Shown one piece after another: positions 14,380 to 22,937 of a DNA stretch of 64,000 nt. Under the pieces are notes generated by a model. That model was not told the origin of the DNA and searched no databases. It saw only the letters and a program-made list of their open reading frames with translations. The stretch's first letter is position 1; each line of letters starts with the position of its first letter. Position numbers and translations under genes: made by a program. This DNA comes from Pseudomonas serbica (lineage in GTDB: Bacteria > Pseudomonadota > Gammaproteobacteria > Pseudomonadales > Pseudomonadaceae). The stretch lies in contig NZ_JAQIYM010000015.1 in NCBI RefSeq assembly GCF_028823535.1, positions 96,519 to 160,518 of the forward strand, in the 5' to 3' direction.

Positions 14380-16737
14380 TCAGCCTGACGGTTTTTCGCC
14401 GATGATCAAATCGCGAATGGCGTTAATGGCTCGTTCGCGGGCGCTTGCCAGCAATTGTGGAGAAAGGCTGGGTGGCTGCATCAGCCCTTCTGACAAGGGC
14501 ATCACGCCCAGTGCGATGTGCGCCTGCTCGAATTGTCGTTCTCGTCTTATCAAGCCGCCCGACACCAGTTTGAAATAGAATCGGCTGAAGCCCTCCTGTT
14601 GCTTGGGCGTGCCACGTACGCCCGTTGTCCGGTCGATAACGCCCAGTCGTTGTTCCAGGGCGTGGCGAAGTCGGGCTTTGCCATTGCGTTTGATGGGCAA
14701 TGGAAACACCGCAACCGGACGCCCGGTCATGCAAGCCTCTGTCAGCATTGAAAGGCTGTCGCCGGTGACGATAAAGCCATCCGCCAGCGCGAGAAATGCA
14801 GGATAAGGGTTGTCTTGCGTCTCACCGAATCGATACGACCAGCAGGGAACGTCAATGCCAGACAGCAACGCATCGGTGGTTGTTGCAGATGAGCGCGGGC
14901 TGGTTGAAAGCAGAATCGAGCCGCCCAAGGCCTTGACCGTAGCATTGGCTTCACGGCCGAGGCGAACCTCTGCATCCGCGTCCATGCAATAGGGCGAGGC
15001 ACTCGCTCCCACGAGGACGGCGATCCAGGGGCGAGGCAGGGAAGTGAAGCGCTGTCGCCAAAGCTCCAGTTGCGCCTGATCCAGCGTGCGCGGGTTCATG
15101 TACGGGGCAGGGAGGTCCACGACGTTGTCCGCCAGGGCAAGCCCGTATTGCGGAGTCGACAGGACCAGGTCGAAGCGCCACAACGGGACCTGGGCTCGTC
15201 CCACATGGGCCAGTTGCGTCGTACCCTTGGAGCGATGCTTGATCCATTGGGCAACCTGGGCGCAACGCCGTCCCGCACTCAAGACCAGGTCTGGCCAGGG
15301 CGCGCTCAGGCCCGGTACTGGCCGTCTGGGCAACCGGGTGCCCAGCAGGGCGTCGAGCAGATAAGGGCGGGGGGGAACGGTTATGCGTTTGCATTCGTAG
15401 GGCCAGCCCAGCGCGTCGGCCATGGCAATCAGCTGTGCGTTGTCGCCTGCGTGATTGCTCAGCAGCACCCAGACCTTGGGGCTATCGGCGGTCTTGAGCC
15501 GCAACGCATAGTCGGCGACGAAGCGCTGCGTACGACCTTTTTCATCCTCGCAGTCGAGCTGCCAGCAACGATCCGGATAGCGCCGCGCAATGCGTCGCAG
15601 GAGTCGGCGCCAGCCGCTGACAGCGCTGGTCATCGAACCATCGCCACTGAGCCTGGCCTGAATGTAAAGCAAGCGAGTGGCCAGGCTGAACAGGCGATCG
15701 ATGACCCAGGGCAGGTCTTCCGCAGGCAGCTTTTCAAGACCCTGGGCTGCGATGAAATCCTGAGGGGGTAAATCGCTTTGGCGCAATTGGTCGATATCGA
15801 ACTGCCTGACCACCGGGCCCTGTGCCTGCGTTTGTTGCCATGGCCCGATCAGCCCGAGCTTCGCACACTGCAGCTTACGACTGAGCAGCTGGACATCTTG
15901 CGGGATCAGCGCCGGTTGCGAGGTGACTTCCCGGCGGGAGTGGACGAACCGAGGACTGGGCTGTGCTGCCGTGTAGAGCTCATACCCGCTCGCGTCTGCC
16001 GCCTCCTCCAGGCTGAGGAAAATTTCCGCGAAGGGATGGATCTGATAGCTGTATTGGGCGGGAAGGGGTCTCCAGGGTTGTAGATGCAGCGTTGTGTAAT
16101 GCAGCAATCGGGATTCGCCGTGTTTGTATTCCAGATCCCGGGCGTGCCAGATGGCATCCAGTGTCCCGAAGCAGCCCGGTATGTCGGCTGCCAGCGCGTG
16201 CAGCTTTTTTTTGCTGGTCGTGGTGGCGGCTTTCATGTTCCAGCAGCCGTGCATGCGCTCGCAGTCGATGAGCATGACGGCCGTTTCCCTGGGGGCAAGC
16301 GCCAGGTAGCCGTGCTCGCCCATCGGTTGGTCGAACAGAGGGGCCGGGTCGGCGGTATAAAGCTGATCGACGTCGTTATACAGCGCGCGACCGTGGCGCC
16401 CCGCCAGGTCCGGGATAGCGAAGCGATAATTGGTGAAGCCGGTACGCCAGCCCGCCTGGGCGAATCCGGGCAGGCCCGTCATCCGGTAAATCTCATAACG
16501 CCGGTCCGGGTTTCGCACTTGCTCCAGGGCAAAGACAAACATGCGCTCGGCTCGGTATTGAGCAGGTTCGGTACCCAGGAATATGCGCACGGGGGGAGCG
16601 TGCGAGGCTCCGGCTCGGGCTGCCAGGACGATCGGCTCGATGTGGGGAATCGCGACGTGTTCGCCGATGTCCCCTGAGGCGACGGGGTCGCAGCTATCGA
16701 GGCTTGGGGATGACTGTGCTGAACCCTCCAAGCGCAT
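14380..16737 (-). CDS. Two-domain glycosyltransferase: DxD domain plus ELM1-like domain
   Basis: A 785-aa protein. Residues about 45-330 look like a GT-A glycosyltransferase, with VRIFLGTEPAQYRAERMF, GFTNYRFAIPD and the metal-binding Asp122-Val-Asp124 in ALYNDVDQLY. Residues about 430-785 match the mitochondrial-fission ELM1/DUF1022 family, a GT-B-like putative glycosyltransferase (PWIAVLVGASASPY, then LADGFIVTGDSLSMLTEACMTGRPVAVF). The ATG at 16737 has GAGG nine bases upstream; a longer frame to 16890 would run through the promoter area. Its location beside the lipid cluster suggests it glycosylates the lipid made there or a related envelope glycan. No membrane segment is seen, so it is cytoplasmic or peripheral. 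Confidence 0.78.
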   Translation of the reverse strand: MRLEGSAQSSPSLDSCDPVASGDIGEHVAIPHIEPIVLAARAGASHAPPVRIFLGTEPAQYRAERMFVFALEQVRNPDRRYEIYRMTGLPGFAQAGWRTGFTNYRFAIPDLAGRHGRALYNDVDQLYTADPAPLFDQPMGEHGYLALAPRETAVMLIDCERMHGCWNMKAATTTSKKKLHALAADIPGCFGTLDAIWHARDLEYKHGESRLLHYTTLHLQPWRPLPAQYSYQIHPFAEIFLSLEEAADASGYELYTAAQPSPRFVHSRREVTSQPALIPQDVQLLSRKLQCAKLGLIGPWQQTQAQGPVVRQFDIDQLRQSDLPPQDFIAAQGLEKLPAEDLPWVIDRLFSLATRLLYIQARLSGDGSMTSAVSGWRRLLRRIARRYPDRCWQLDCEDEKGRTQRFVADYALRLKTADSPKVWVLLSNHAGDNAQLIAMADALGWPYECKRITVPPRPYLLDALLGTRLPRRPVPGLSAPWPDLVLSAGRRCAQVAQWIKHRSKGTTQLAHVGRAQVPLWRFDLVLSTPQYGLALADNVVDLPAPYMNPRTLDQAQLELWRQRFTSLPRPWIAVLVGASASPYCMDADAEVRLGREANATVKALGGSILLSTSPRSSATTTDALLSGIDVPCWSYRFGETQDNPYPAFLALADGFIVTGDSLSMLTEACMTGRPVAVFPLPIKRNGKARLRHALEQRLGVIDRTTGVRGTPKQQEGFSRFYFKLVSGGLIRRERQFEQAHIALGVMPLSEGLMQPPSLSPQLLASARERAINAIRDLIIGEKPSG

Positions 16738-16949
16738 GAGCGTTTTCCTCGGAAAATTAATCTCCACAGCATAGAGCGAAATACGAGAAGTCGAGGATAA
16801 GTTTTGCGTACGGTATTTTTTGAATCGAGGCGATGGGCGGGGGTCTAAAGTTTCAACCGAGCGAATAGATTGTTCTAGTCTACCCACCAAGTCTTTAAAT
16901 GATCGCAGGGTCCTGCTAGTTCAAATCCTTAAATAGGAGCCCGGGAAAA

Positions 16950-17759
16950 ATGGGTCTATTCGAACAACGCACCCGTACAACTGCAATTCTATTAAGCGCC
17001 GGACAAGGACGACGGCTTCTTCCCTATACGACGAACTCCCCCAAGTGCCTGATCGAGGTCGGTGGGCAGCGAGTCATAGAATGGCAGATCGATGCCCTGA
17101 TGGCTGCCGGGATAAGCCGGATCACCGTGGTGATCGGCTATGGGGCAGAGCAGGTGGAACGGGTATTGAACGACCGTTACGGGCCAGGCGTCATTTCCAC
17201 GATTTACAACCCGTTCTTTGAGGTTGCCGATAACCTGGCCAGTTGCTGGATGGCTCGCCAGATCATGCATGACGATTTCATCCTGCTCAATGGCGATACG
17301 CTATTTGACCAGCCAGTCCTGGAGCGACTGCTTGATGCGCCTCCCAGGACAATTACCCTCGCGGTCGACAGGAAATCGGCTTACGACAGCGATGATATGA
17401 AAGTCCAACTCATCGGTGACCGGATCAGCGCCATCAGTAAACTGATTCCGCTCGATTATGTCGACGGGGAGTCTATTGGCATGATGCATTTCCAGGCAGG
17501 CGGAGGGCCGCTGTTTCGACGTGCGCTGGAAGACAGCATGCGCCGCCCTGAAGCCTTGCAAATGTGGTACTTGAGCATCATCGATTACCTTGCAGGGACT
17601 ACCGGACAGGTTTTCGCACAGTCAATCGAAGGGTTGGGCTGGGTGGAGTTGGATTATCCTGCCGACCTCCGGGCAGCGCACGCACTGGTCAGGCCTTGGG
17701 CAGACCGTAAGCCTGGCACGGAACTGCACCTTGCTCAGGGCGATAAACCAGGGGCCTGA
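16950..17759 (+). CDS. LicC-like nucleotidyltransferase (CTP:phosphocholine/sugar-phosphate type)
   Basis: A 269-aa NTP transferase. The signature LSAGQGRRLLPYT..SPKCLIEVGG (residues 15-39) binds the NTP, and Gly115-Asp116 in LLNGDTLFD supplies the metal ligand. The VADNLASCWMAR stretch and overall size resemble LicC-type cytidylyltransferases that make CDP-choline or related CDP-alcohols. It is transcribed divergently from the glycosyltransferase gene, and its 3' end overlaps the convergent phosphoesterase by 25 bases. It may provide an activated head group or sugar for the neighbouring lipid pathway (inference). Confidence 0.8.
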   Translation: MGLFEQRTRTTAILLSAGQGRRLLPYTTNSPKCLIEVGGQRVIEWQIDALMAAGISRITVVIGYGAEQVERVLNDRYGPGVISTIYNPFFEVADNLASCWMARQIMHDDFILLNGDTLFDQPVLERLLDAPPRTITLAVDRKSAYDSDDMKVQLIGDRISAISKLIPLDYVDGESIGMMHFQAGGGPLFRRALEDSMRRPEALQMWYLSIIDYLAGTTGQVFAQSIEGLGWVELDYPADLRAAHALVRPWADRKPGTELHLAQGDKPGA

Positions 17760-18583
17760 CGAAGGGACGAGGGCAGCGGACAGTCACAATGAAATTCGGC
17801 GCTGCGCTCAAAGGCGGCACGGGAGAAGCAATACTCCCAGCGCTCGATGGTGACTTGCCTTATTCGTTTGTCCAGATAGATTCGATTGAACGAATTGGGG
17901 GCATTGCCGCGAATACGTGACGACAGGGTCGTTCCCGCCTGAACCCCCCAGATTTCCCTGGCCAGTCCGGCATATTGCTTGCTGAGTGCCTGCACATAGG
18001 GAAGATGTATATGCCCTCCCATCACCAGGTCGAGCCCTGACGAGGCCCAGCACTCCAGTGCAGCCCTTGCACCCCTCTGCAGATTGCGCCGGTCGGAGGC
18101 GACGATCGAGCCGAACGGTTGATGAGCGACGACGATGCGCAGTTTTTGCGGATCGCACCGCTGCAGCCGCTCAGCCACTTCCTCGACTTGGCGGGCAGTG
18201 ACCTTGCCGTCTTTGCGGCGGGCAGGGTGGGTTGTATTCAAGCCGATGATCAATGCATCGTCATTCTCGAAAATGGGTGCGAGATTGCCGTCGATGTACC
18301 GGTGGTAATTCCCGTAGGGTGAAAACAGGCGCGCGAGCAGGTTGTACAGGGGGATATCGTGGTTGCCGGGTATCGACAGGACTTGCGGTACTCCGTAGTC
18401 CTTGATGCGCTTGATGAATGCCTGCGCCGAGGCAAACTGCCCGCGTCTGGCGCGTTGCGTGATGTCCCCTGAAAAAACCACCAGGTCGGCGCCATGGGCC
18501 TTGACGTGCATTTCGAAGGCTTGCATGACGGGGAGCTGTTCTGTGCCGAAATGCGTATCGGAAATATGCAGAAGTCTGGTCAT
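17735..18583 (-). CDS. Calcineurin-like metallophosphoesterase
   Basis: A 282-aa two-metal phosphoesterase. All family motifs are present: Asp9-x-His11 (ISDTHFG), FSGDITQR, PGNHD, VVAHQPFG and GGHIHLP. It is most like CpdA-type/YkuE-like cytosolic or membrane-near enzymes. It is the last gene of the leftward lipid operon, 68 bases after the Tam41-like gene, so a lipid phosphate or CDP-alcohol substrate is possible, but the sequence alone does not show it. Confidence 0.85.
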   Translation of the reverse strand: MTRLLHISDTHFGTEQLPVMQAFEMHVKAHGADLVVFSGDITQRARRGQFASAQAFIKRIKDYGVPQVLSIPGNHDIPLYNLLARLFSPYGNYHRYIDGNLAPIFENDDALIIGLNTTHPARRKDGKVTARQVEEVAERLQRCDPQKLRIVVAHQPFGSIVASDRRNLQRGARAALECWASSGLDLVMGGHIHLPYVQALSKQYAGLAREIWGVQAGTTLSSRIRGNAPNSFNRIYLDKRIRQVTIERWEYCFSRAAFERSAEFHCDCPLPSSLRQAPGLSP

Positions 18584-18651
18584 CGTTGCTGGAAATCCTG
18601 CCTCTATTCATGGGTTGCCGCTGTTGTCCGCGTTGGCGAGGAGCAACGTCA

Positions 18652-19617
18652 TCAGCGTAGCCGGCGGCTTTTCAACAGGCGCCAGAGCAATGGCCATGCA
18701 AAGACCAACGGGAATCGGCGCAATCGATGGGTCACCACGATGGGCTCACCCAAGTGGCGTTCCAGCTTCCAGACGAGATAGTCGACGCCGTTTTCGAAGG
18801 TGAAAAAGGATTTGACCAGCCGCGCTACGTTCAACGTTCTTCCCTGCACTCGCCTGACTCTCCACAGTCGCTCGTTACCTCGGCGCATGGCAGCCGGGCA
18901 AAGGTTGCGATAACAGTCCTCTTCGCCCGCACAGGCTGCCATGTGCTTCACCGCAGGCGCGGCGGCTCGGGTGATGCGTGAATAATAAGCCTTGTCATGC
19001 CTGACGAGTTGCCCGGGGCGATCGGCTGACTCGGGACGCAGCTCGGCTGCATAGCTCTGCGACAGCGCGCTTTCCCATAGAGAAAAGCTGTCGAATCGAT
19101 CCGGTAGATTGGCGATGCAGCGACTCATCAGCGTCATCACGGCTTGAGCCAGTGCGAAATGGATACGCTTGTGTGTCTCCACATCCTTGAAATAAACGAG
19201 TCGGCACGGCTGGGCGAAACGGGCCCAGAGGTAGCTTTGAAACCATGAACCGGTGCCCGCTTCGAAGTCCTGTAGCGTGAGGATGGCGCATTTGGCGTGG
19301 AGTATCTGGCCATCGGGCGCGGCAGCCCTGACGAGGATCACGGTCGGCGGAAGCCATGCGTTGGCGAGCTGCTGCAAGCGCTTGTGATGCGCGTGAGCAT
19401 AGTTATCGACCAGCGCATAAAAGTCGATCATGCCGTCGGTGAGATCGCCGTTACGCAGGCACGAACCATAAACCAGCAGCGCTACCAGCGCATCGCCCAG
19501 GCGTGTGTGCAATGCCTGGACAATCCCGTCCAGCTCGCCGGGCATTGGCTGCGTGCATTGCGCCCTGATTTGTTCAAGCAGGTCTGCGGGGGGCGGCATG
19601 GAATCAGAGGCGCGCAT
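18652..19617 (-). CDS. Tam41-like CTP:phosphatidate cytidylyltransferase
   Basis: A 321-aa protein that I match, from memory, to Tam41/Mmp37, the mitochondrial CDP-diacylglycerol synthase. Shared elements in order: VYGS (residues 49-52) in a nucleotidyltransferase fold, Asp65 in MIDFYALVD, a K-x-AI/L-L segment, W.QSYLWARFAQPCRLVYFKD corresponding to W...YLAGRLQKPVKI in Tam41, the ALSQSYAAELRPE segment matching ALSY.GD.R, and a C-terminal RLVKSFFTFENGVDYLVWKL similar to the Tam41 end. It follows the lipid kinase gene by 6 bases and sits with a CDP-alcohol phosphatidyltransferase, so it would convert the phosphorylated lipid to a CDP-lipid. The exact lipid substrate is unknown. Confidence 0.72.
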   Translation of the reverse strand: MRASDSMPPPADLLEQIRAQCTQPMPGELDGIVQALHTRLGDALVALLVYGSCLRNGDLTDGMIDFYALVDNYAHAHHKRLQQLANAWLPPTVILVRAAAPDGQILHAKCAILTLQDFEAGTGSWFQSYLWARFAQPCRLVYFKDVETHKRIHFALAQAVMTLMSRCIANLPDRFDSFSLWESALSQSYAAELRPESADRPGQLVRHDKAYYSRITRAAAPAVKHMAACAGEEDCYRNLCPAAMRRGNERLWRVRRVQGRTLNVARLVKSFFTFENGVDYLVWKLERHLGEPIVVTHRLRRFPLVFAWPLLWRLLKSRRLR

Positions 19618-19623
19618 CGGATC

Positions 19624-20601
19624 TCAAGTGTCCTGGAAGGTCATGAAGCGGATCGGGTCGGTGGCGGCTAGCGTGATCGTGCCCTGTGCTGGAAAAATTT
19701 CACCGTCCAGCACGTACTCGTCAGCACCATCGAGGTCCATCCGGGTGAAGTTGTGACTGAAGTAACCATCCTGCTCCTTGATCAGCGAGTTGGCCCGCCC
19801 CCAGAGCAGGAACGGCAGGATGAGGGCCAGTCGCTTGGGCCGATGCGCGATTGCGGTTAGATGAATGGGCGCCTGTTCGGTGCCCCAATAAGGCCTGATC
19901 CCAGCCAGGAGCCTGTTCAGGGTCGTGGCAAACACCACCAGCCAATCGCCTTCCCAGGCACCGCGATGGGTGCCAAGGCGAGCAGGCAATGCCCTGAACA
20001 GATCGTGTGGCAAGGTGTGCAGCGCTGAAAGCAGCATTCGGCCGAAGGCCAGCGACGGTCCCAACGCTCCGGGTACGTGCTTGGGCCGCAGCTCCCGATG
20101 GTAGTAACGCACGCCGTTCACAACCGCGCCAATGCCGAAGAACATCCCGAATCGCGGCCCGTGGTCCAGCGGGTCATCCACCCGAAGCGCCGCGCGCGAT
20201 ACGACTGTTGGCGTGGCCGCATTGCCGGCAAGCCAGGCGGATAAGCTCACCAAGGCCTTTTCGGCGCTCAGGCGCGCGCCCAGATCGATCGCGCTCATGT
20301 TAGTGGTACCCCCCGGAACCACCAGAATCGTCGGCAGGCTTGTGGGCTCGCGGCTCAGCAGAAGGGAGAGGGCGGCTTGCAGGGTTCCGTCGCCACCGAG
20401 GATCACCAGCAGGTCACTTTCCCTGAGCTGGAAGTGGCTCACGGCGTCGGCGATCTCCTGGGCGGCGGTCGCTTCGAGCACCGCCGCGCCGGGAACGTTG
20501 CGCGCGAGCAGGCGGAACCTGGGCAAGGCGCGCCGAATGGTTCCGCTGCAAGGGTTGAGCACGATCCCGACTTTCTGTGGCCGCGGGCAGGCGTCATGCA
20601 T
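19624..20601 (-). CDS. Diacylglycerol/ceramide kinase-family lipid kinase
   Basis: A 325-aa DAGK_cat-family kinase. It shows the nucleotide-binding motif LVILGGDGTLQ (GGDGT at 69-73) and VVPGGTTNMSA (96-103), and a C-terminal domain with DLDGADEYVLDGEIFPA, equivalent to the usual LDGE motif. The family includes DAG kinases, sphingosine kinases and bacterial ceramide kinases; the closeness to serine palmitoyltransferase and ceramide-synthase-like genes makes ceramide a good candidate substrate. It overlaps the upstream phosphatidyltransferase gene by 8 bases and precedes the Tam41-like gene by 6. Confidence 0.85.
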   Translation of the reverse strand: MHDACPRPQKVGIVLNPCSGTIRRALPRFRLLARNVPGAAVLEATAAQEIADAVSHFQLRESDLLVILGGDGTLQAALSLLLSREPTSLPTILVVPGGTTNMSAIDLGARLSAEKALVSLSAWLAGNAATPTVVSRAALRVDDPLDHGPRFGMFFGIGAVVNGVRYYHRELRPKHVPGALGPSLAFGRMLLSALHTLPHDLFRALPARLGTHRGAWEGDWLVVFATTLNRLLAGIRPYWGTEQAPIHLTAIAHRPKRLALILPFLLWGRANSLIKEQDGYFSHNFTRMDLDGADEYVLDGEIFPAQGTITLAATDPIRFMTFQDT

Positions 20602-21778
20602 CGTTGAGGCCCGAGCGGGGCGCGAACATGCGCACGATCAAACGGTCGTGTTCGGCGTTCATGTCGATTCGGCTGAGCCAGGGCTGTGGCGGGTGCCCTC
20701 GGTATTTCAAGACAATGGCGGACACCGAGCGAACCCCCAGGACCAGCGTCGAGAAGCAGGTCCAGACGGCCACCCAGATCAACCCCGTGTCATGGGCGTC
20801 CAGCGCCCACAAGCAGGTCAGGATGAGCAAGTTGGGATTACGCCGCGCGGTGACCAGTCTGTTGAGTGAGTCGAAGGGGCGCCAGAGAAACAGCGAAAAA
20901 GGCGCGGCGAACTTGAACGCAAGCTCGCACAGCCGACCGGCGACATAGCCCAGGCAAATGGCCCAGAGCACGGGGTCGAGGGGGATATCCGAGTCCCACG
21001 TCGCCTCATAGCCCATTCCCCAGGCGATATACCAGAGCGGCGGGTGAATCAGGTCCAGGCCATGGTCGAAAATATTCCCGAAGCGCGTGGACGTCACGGT
21101 CACGCGTGCCAGCTTGCCATCCACCGTATCCAGAAACGTCATCAGCCAGCCGGCCACCAGGCCCGCGCCGAAATGCCCATGCCAGAACAGAATGCCTGCC
21201 AGGATGGCCAGGACATAGCTGGCTGCCGTGACCTGATTGGGACTGAGCCCCAGCCGCACGCACCAGACGGTGGCCCAGCGCGCCGGGACAGGCCAGACCG
21301 CCCGGGTGATGAAGTCGGTGACGCCTTTGTAGGAACCGTTGAACAGGGACTTCTCAAGATGCGCCTGATTGGCGTCGGTGATTGGCGCGACCCACGGAGG
21401 ATCGAATTTGCGCAGTTGCGTCTGCATCGCGGTGGCCACGGTGCCGGGAACCACTTTGCGCAGTCCCGCTACGGCGTCACTGTCCAGGCTGGGCAAGTGT
21501 GCAAGCCGGTCGACACTGGCATGGGCGGCGACGATGGTGCCGGTCCGGGGATCCTGTAGCGCGACCTCAGGCGTTGCCATCAGCCCGCGGAGCACGCGGT
21601 CATCGTAAAGGTAATCTTCGCGCAGCAGGACGACCTCGCCTTGGGCAGGCAACGGATCGTCCGCGTTGCACAGATGGGCGTTGGGCAGCTTTGCCAGCAT
21701 ACGGCCCAATCGCTCCCTGGAAGTCAGGCCCCACAGCCGCACCGGGCTACTACAGATCAGGTATACGGGAGTCTTCAT
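20594..21778 (-). CDS. CDP-alcohol phosphatidyltransferase with N-terminal extra domain
   Basis: A 394-aa protein. The C-terminal half (about 155-375) is a CDP-alcohol phosphatidyltransferase with about six membrane segments and the full signature Asp217-TV-Asp220-Gly-KL-Ala-Arg225...Gly234...Asp238...Asp242. The N-terminal 150 aa are soluble and resemble a degenerate nucleotidyltransferase fold (LVYL-type start, LLREDYLYDDRVLRGL), the same layout as the inositol-phosphate cytidylyltransferase/phospho-transferase fusions, although the usual Gly-rich NTP loop is not evident. It would join a CDP-activated group to an alcohol to build a phospholipid-type head group. It overlaps the kinase gene by 8 bases. 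Confidence 0.88.
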   Translation of the reverse strand: MKTPVYLICSSPVRLWGLTSRERLGRMLAKLPNAHLCNADDPLPAQGEVVLLREDYLYDDRVLRGLMATPEVALQDPRTGTIVAAHASVDRLAHLPSLDSDAVAGLRKVVPGTVATAMQTQLRKFDPPWVAPITDANQAHLEKSLFNGSYKGVTDFITRAVWPVPARWATVWCVRLGLSPNQVTAASYVLAILAGILFWHGHFGAGLVAGWLMTFLDTVDGKLARVTVTSTRFGNIFDHGLDLIHPPLWYIAWGMGYEATWDSDIPLDPVLWAICLGYVAGRLCELAFKFAAPFSLFLWRPFDSLNRLVTARRNPNLLILTCLWALDAHDTGLIWVAVWTCFSTLVLGVRSVSAIVLKYRGHPPQPWLSRIDMNAEHDRLIVRMFAPRSGLNDA

Positions 21779-21854
21779 TTTTGCGCCTGCACCGAATCAC
21801 GTTGATCGAAGGAGCGGGCGGCAACGCCCTGTCCATTGAATAGCATGACCGGTT

Positions 21855-22937
21855 TCAACGATTGCCCCGGTCCAGGTATGCCACCATCACAATAGCCACT
21901 GCGAGCAAGACCAGTGCCGGCCCCAACGTGGTGATCAGGGTGTTTATCTTTAGCAGTAGTCCAAGGTTTACGATGATCTGATTACTTACATAGACCATTA
22001 ACCCGACGAGCGCACCCAAAGCCAACCGCGCACCCAGGTTGGGCGAGCGCGGCTGGGCAAAGGCGAACGGGATGGCGAACAGGATCATCGCCAGGGTCAG
22101 GATCGGTCGCCCGAGCTTTTGCCACATGGCCATTTCGTATTGTGCCGAGGGCTGGCCCGAGCCCTTGAGGTACGCGATGTAACGATAGAGCTGGCGAGCA
22201 GACAGGCTTTCGGTCGGCAGCGTGATGTCGCCCAAGCGTGCGCCGCCAAAAATCGAGTGCCAAGGCATATGATCGAGCTGTTGCGTCGTTTCAACGCCCT
22301 GGTCCCACTGTTTTACCTTGACATTGTTCAAGCGCCACTGGCCTGCGTCCTGTATGTCCGCCGTCTCTGCAAAGATGTAGGAAACCAGTGAACGGTCCTT
22401 GTCGAACCTGAATATTTCAATATTGACCGGCAATCGTTTGTGCGCAAGATTGCCGATACGAACGATCTGATCTTCCTCTCGAGCCCATACGCTGCCCTGA
22501 TCGTTGCTGGCCTGCGCGCCGGCAGCCATGGCTTCGTTGCGCAGTTCCAGGCCGTTTTGCTGCAGGGGAGAGGCCACCCATTCATCCAGCGCCGCCCAGG
22601 CCAGCGCCAGCGCGAGCCCGGCCAATGTCGCGGTGAACCCGATCCGGGCAATCGACAGCCCGGTGGCGCGCATGACCGTCAGTTCCCGGGTGGCTGACAA
22701 TTGACCCAGTGCGGCAATGCCACCCAGCAGGGCGATAAAGGGACCAAGCTCGACAACACGGCGTGGCAGTGTCATGAATACGACTTCGATGGCCTGGCTC
22801 AACCGGTATCCGCCAGGCGTCACGTCGTCCAGTTCACCCACCAGGTCGAGGGTGGAGAACAGCGGTAGCAGCAGCGCTGCGGCCGCCGCGAAACCGAAGA
22901 ACACATGACGGGCGATGTAGCGGTCGAGGATTTTCAT
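21855..22937 (-). CDS. LptG-family permease
   Basis: A 360-aa permease of the LptF/LptG (YjgP/YjgQ) family. It begins MKILDRYIARHVF, with three N-terminal membrane segments, a periplasmic beta-jellyroll-like domain (about 120-260) and three C-terminal segments (ILFAIPFAFAQPRSP is typical). In the Lpt system the LptFG pair with LptB2 extracts LPS and feeds it to the periplasmic bridge. The ATG at 22937 overlaps the LptF stop (ATGA). The position in a lipid-synthesis operon suggests a paralogue serving another lipid. No LptB-type ATPase is in this operon. Confidence 0.9.
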   Translation of the reverse strand: MKILDRYIARHVFFGFAAAAALLLPLFSTLDLVGELDDVTPGGYRLSQAIEVVFMTLPRRVVELGPFIALLGGIAALGQLSATRELTVMRATGLSIARIGFTATLAGLALALAWAALDEWVASPLQQNGLELRNEAMAAGAQASNDQGSVWAREEDQIVRIGNLAHKRLPVNIEIFRFDKDRSLVSYIFAETADIQDAGQWRLNNVKVKQWDQGVETTQQLDHMPWHSIFGGARLGDITLPTESLSARQLYRYIAYLKGSGQPSAQYEMAMWQKLGRPILTLAMILFAIPFAFAQPRSPNLGARLALGALVGLMVYVSNQIIVNLGLLLKINTLITTLGPALVLLAVAIVMVAYLDRGNR

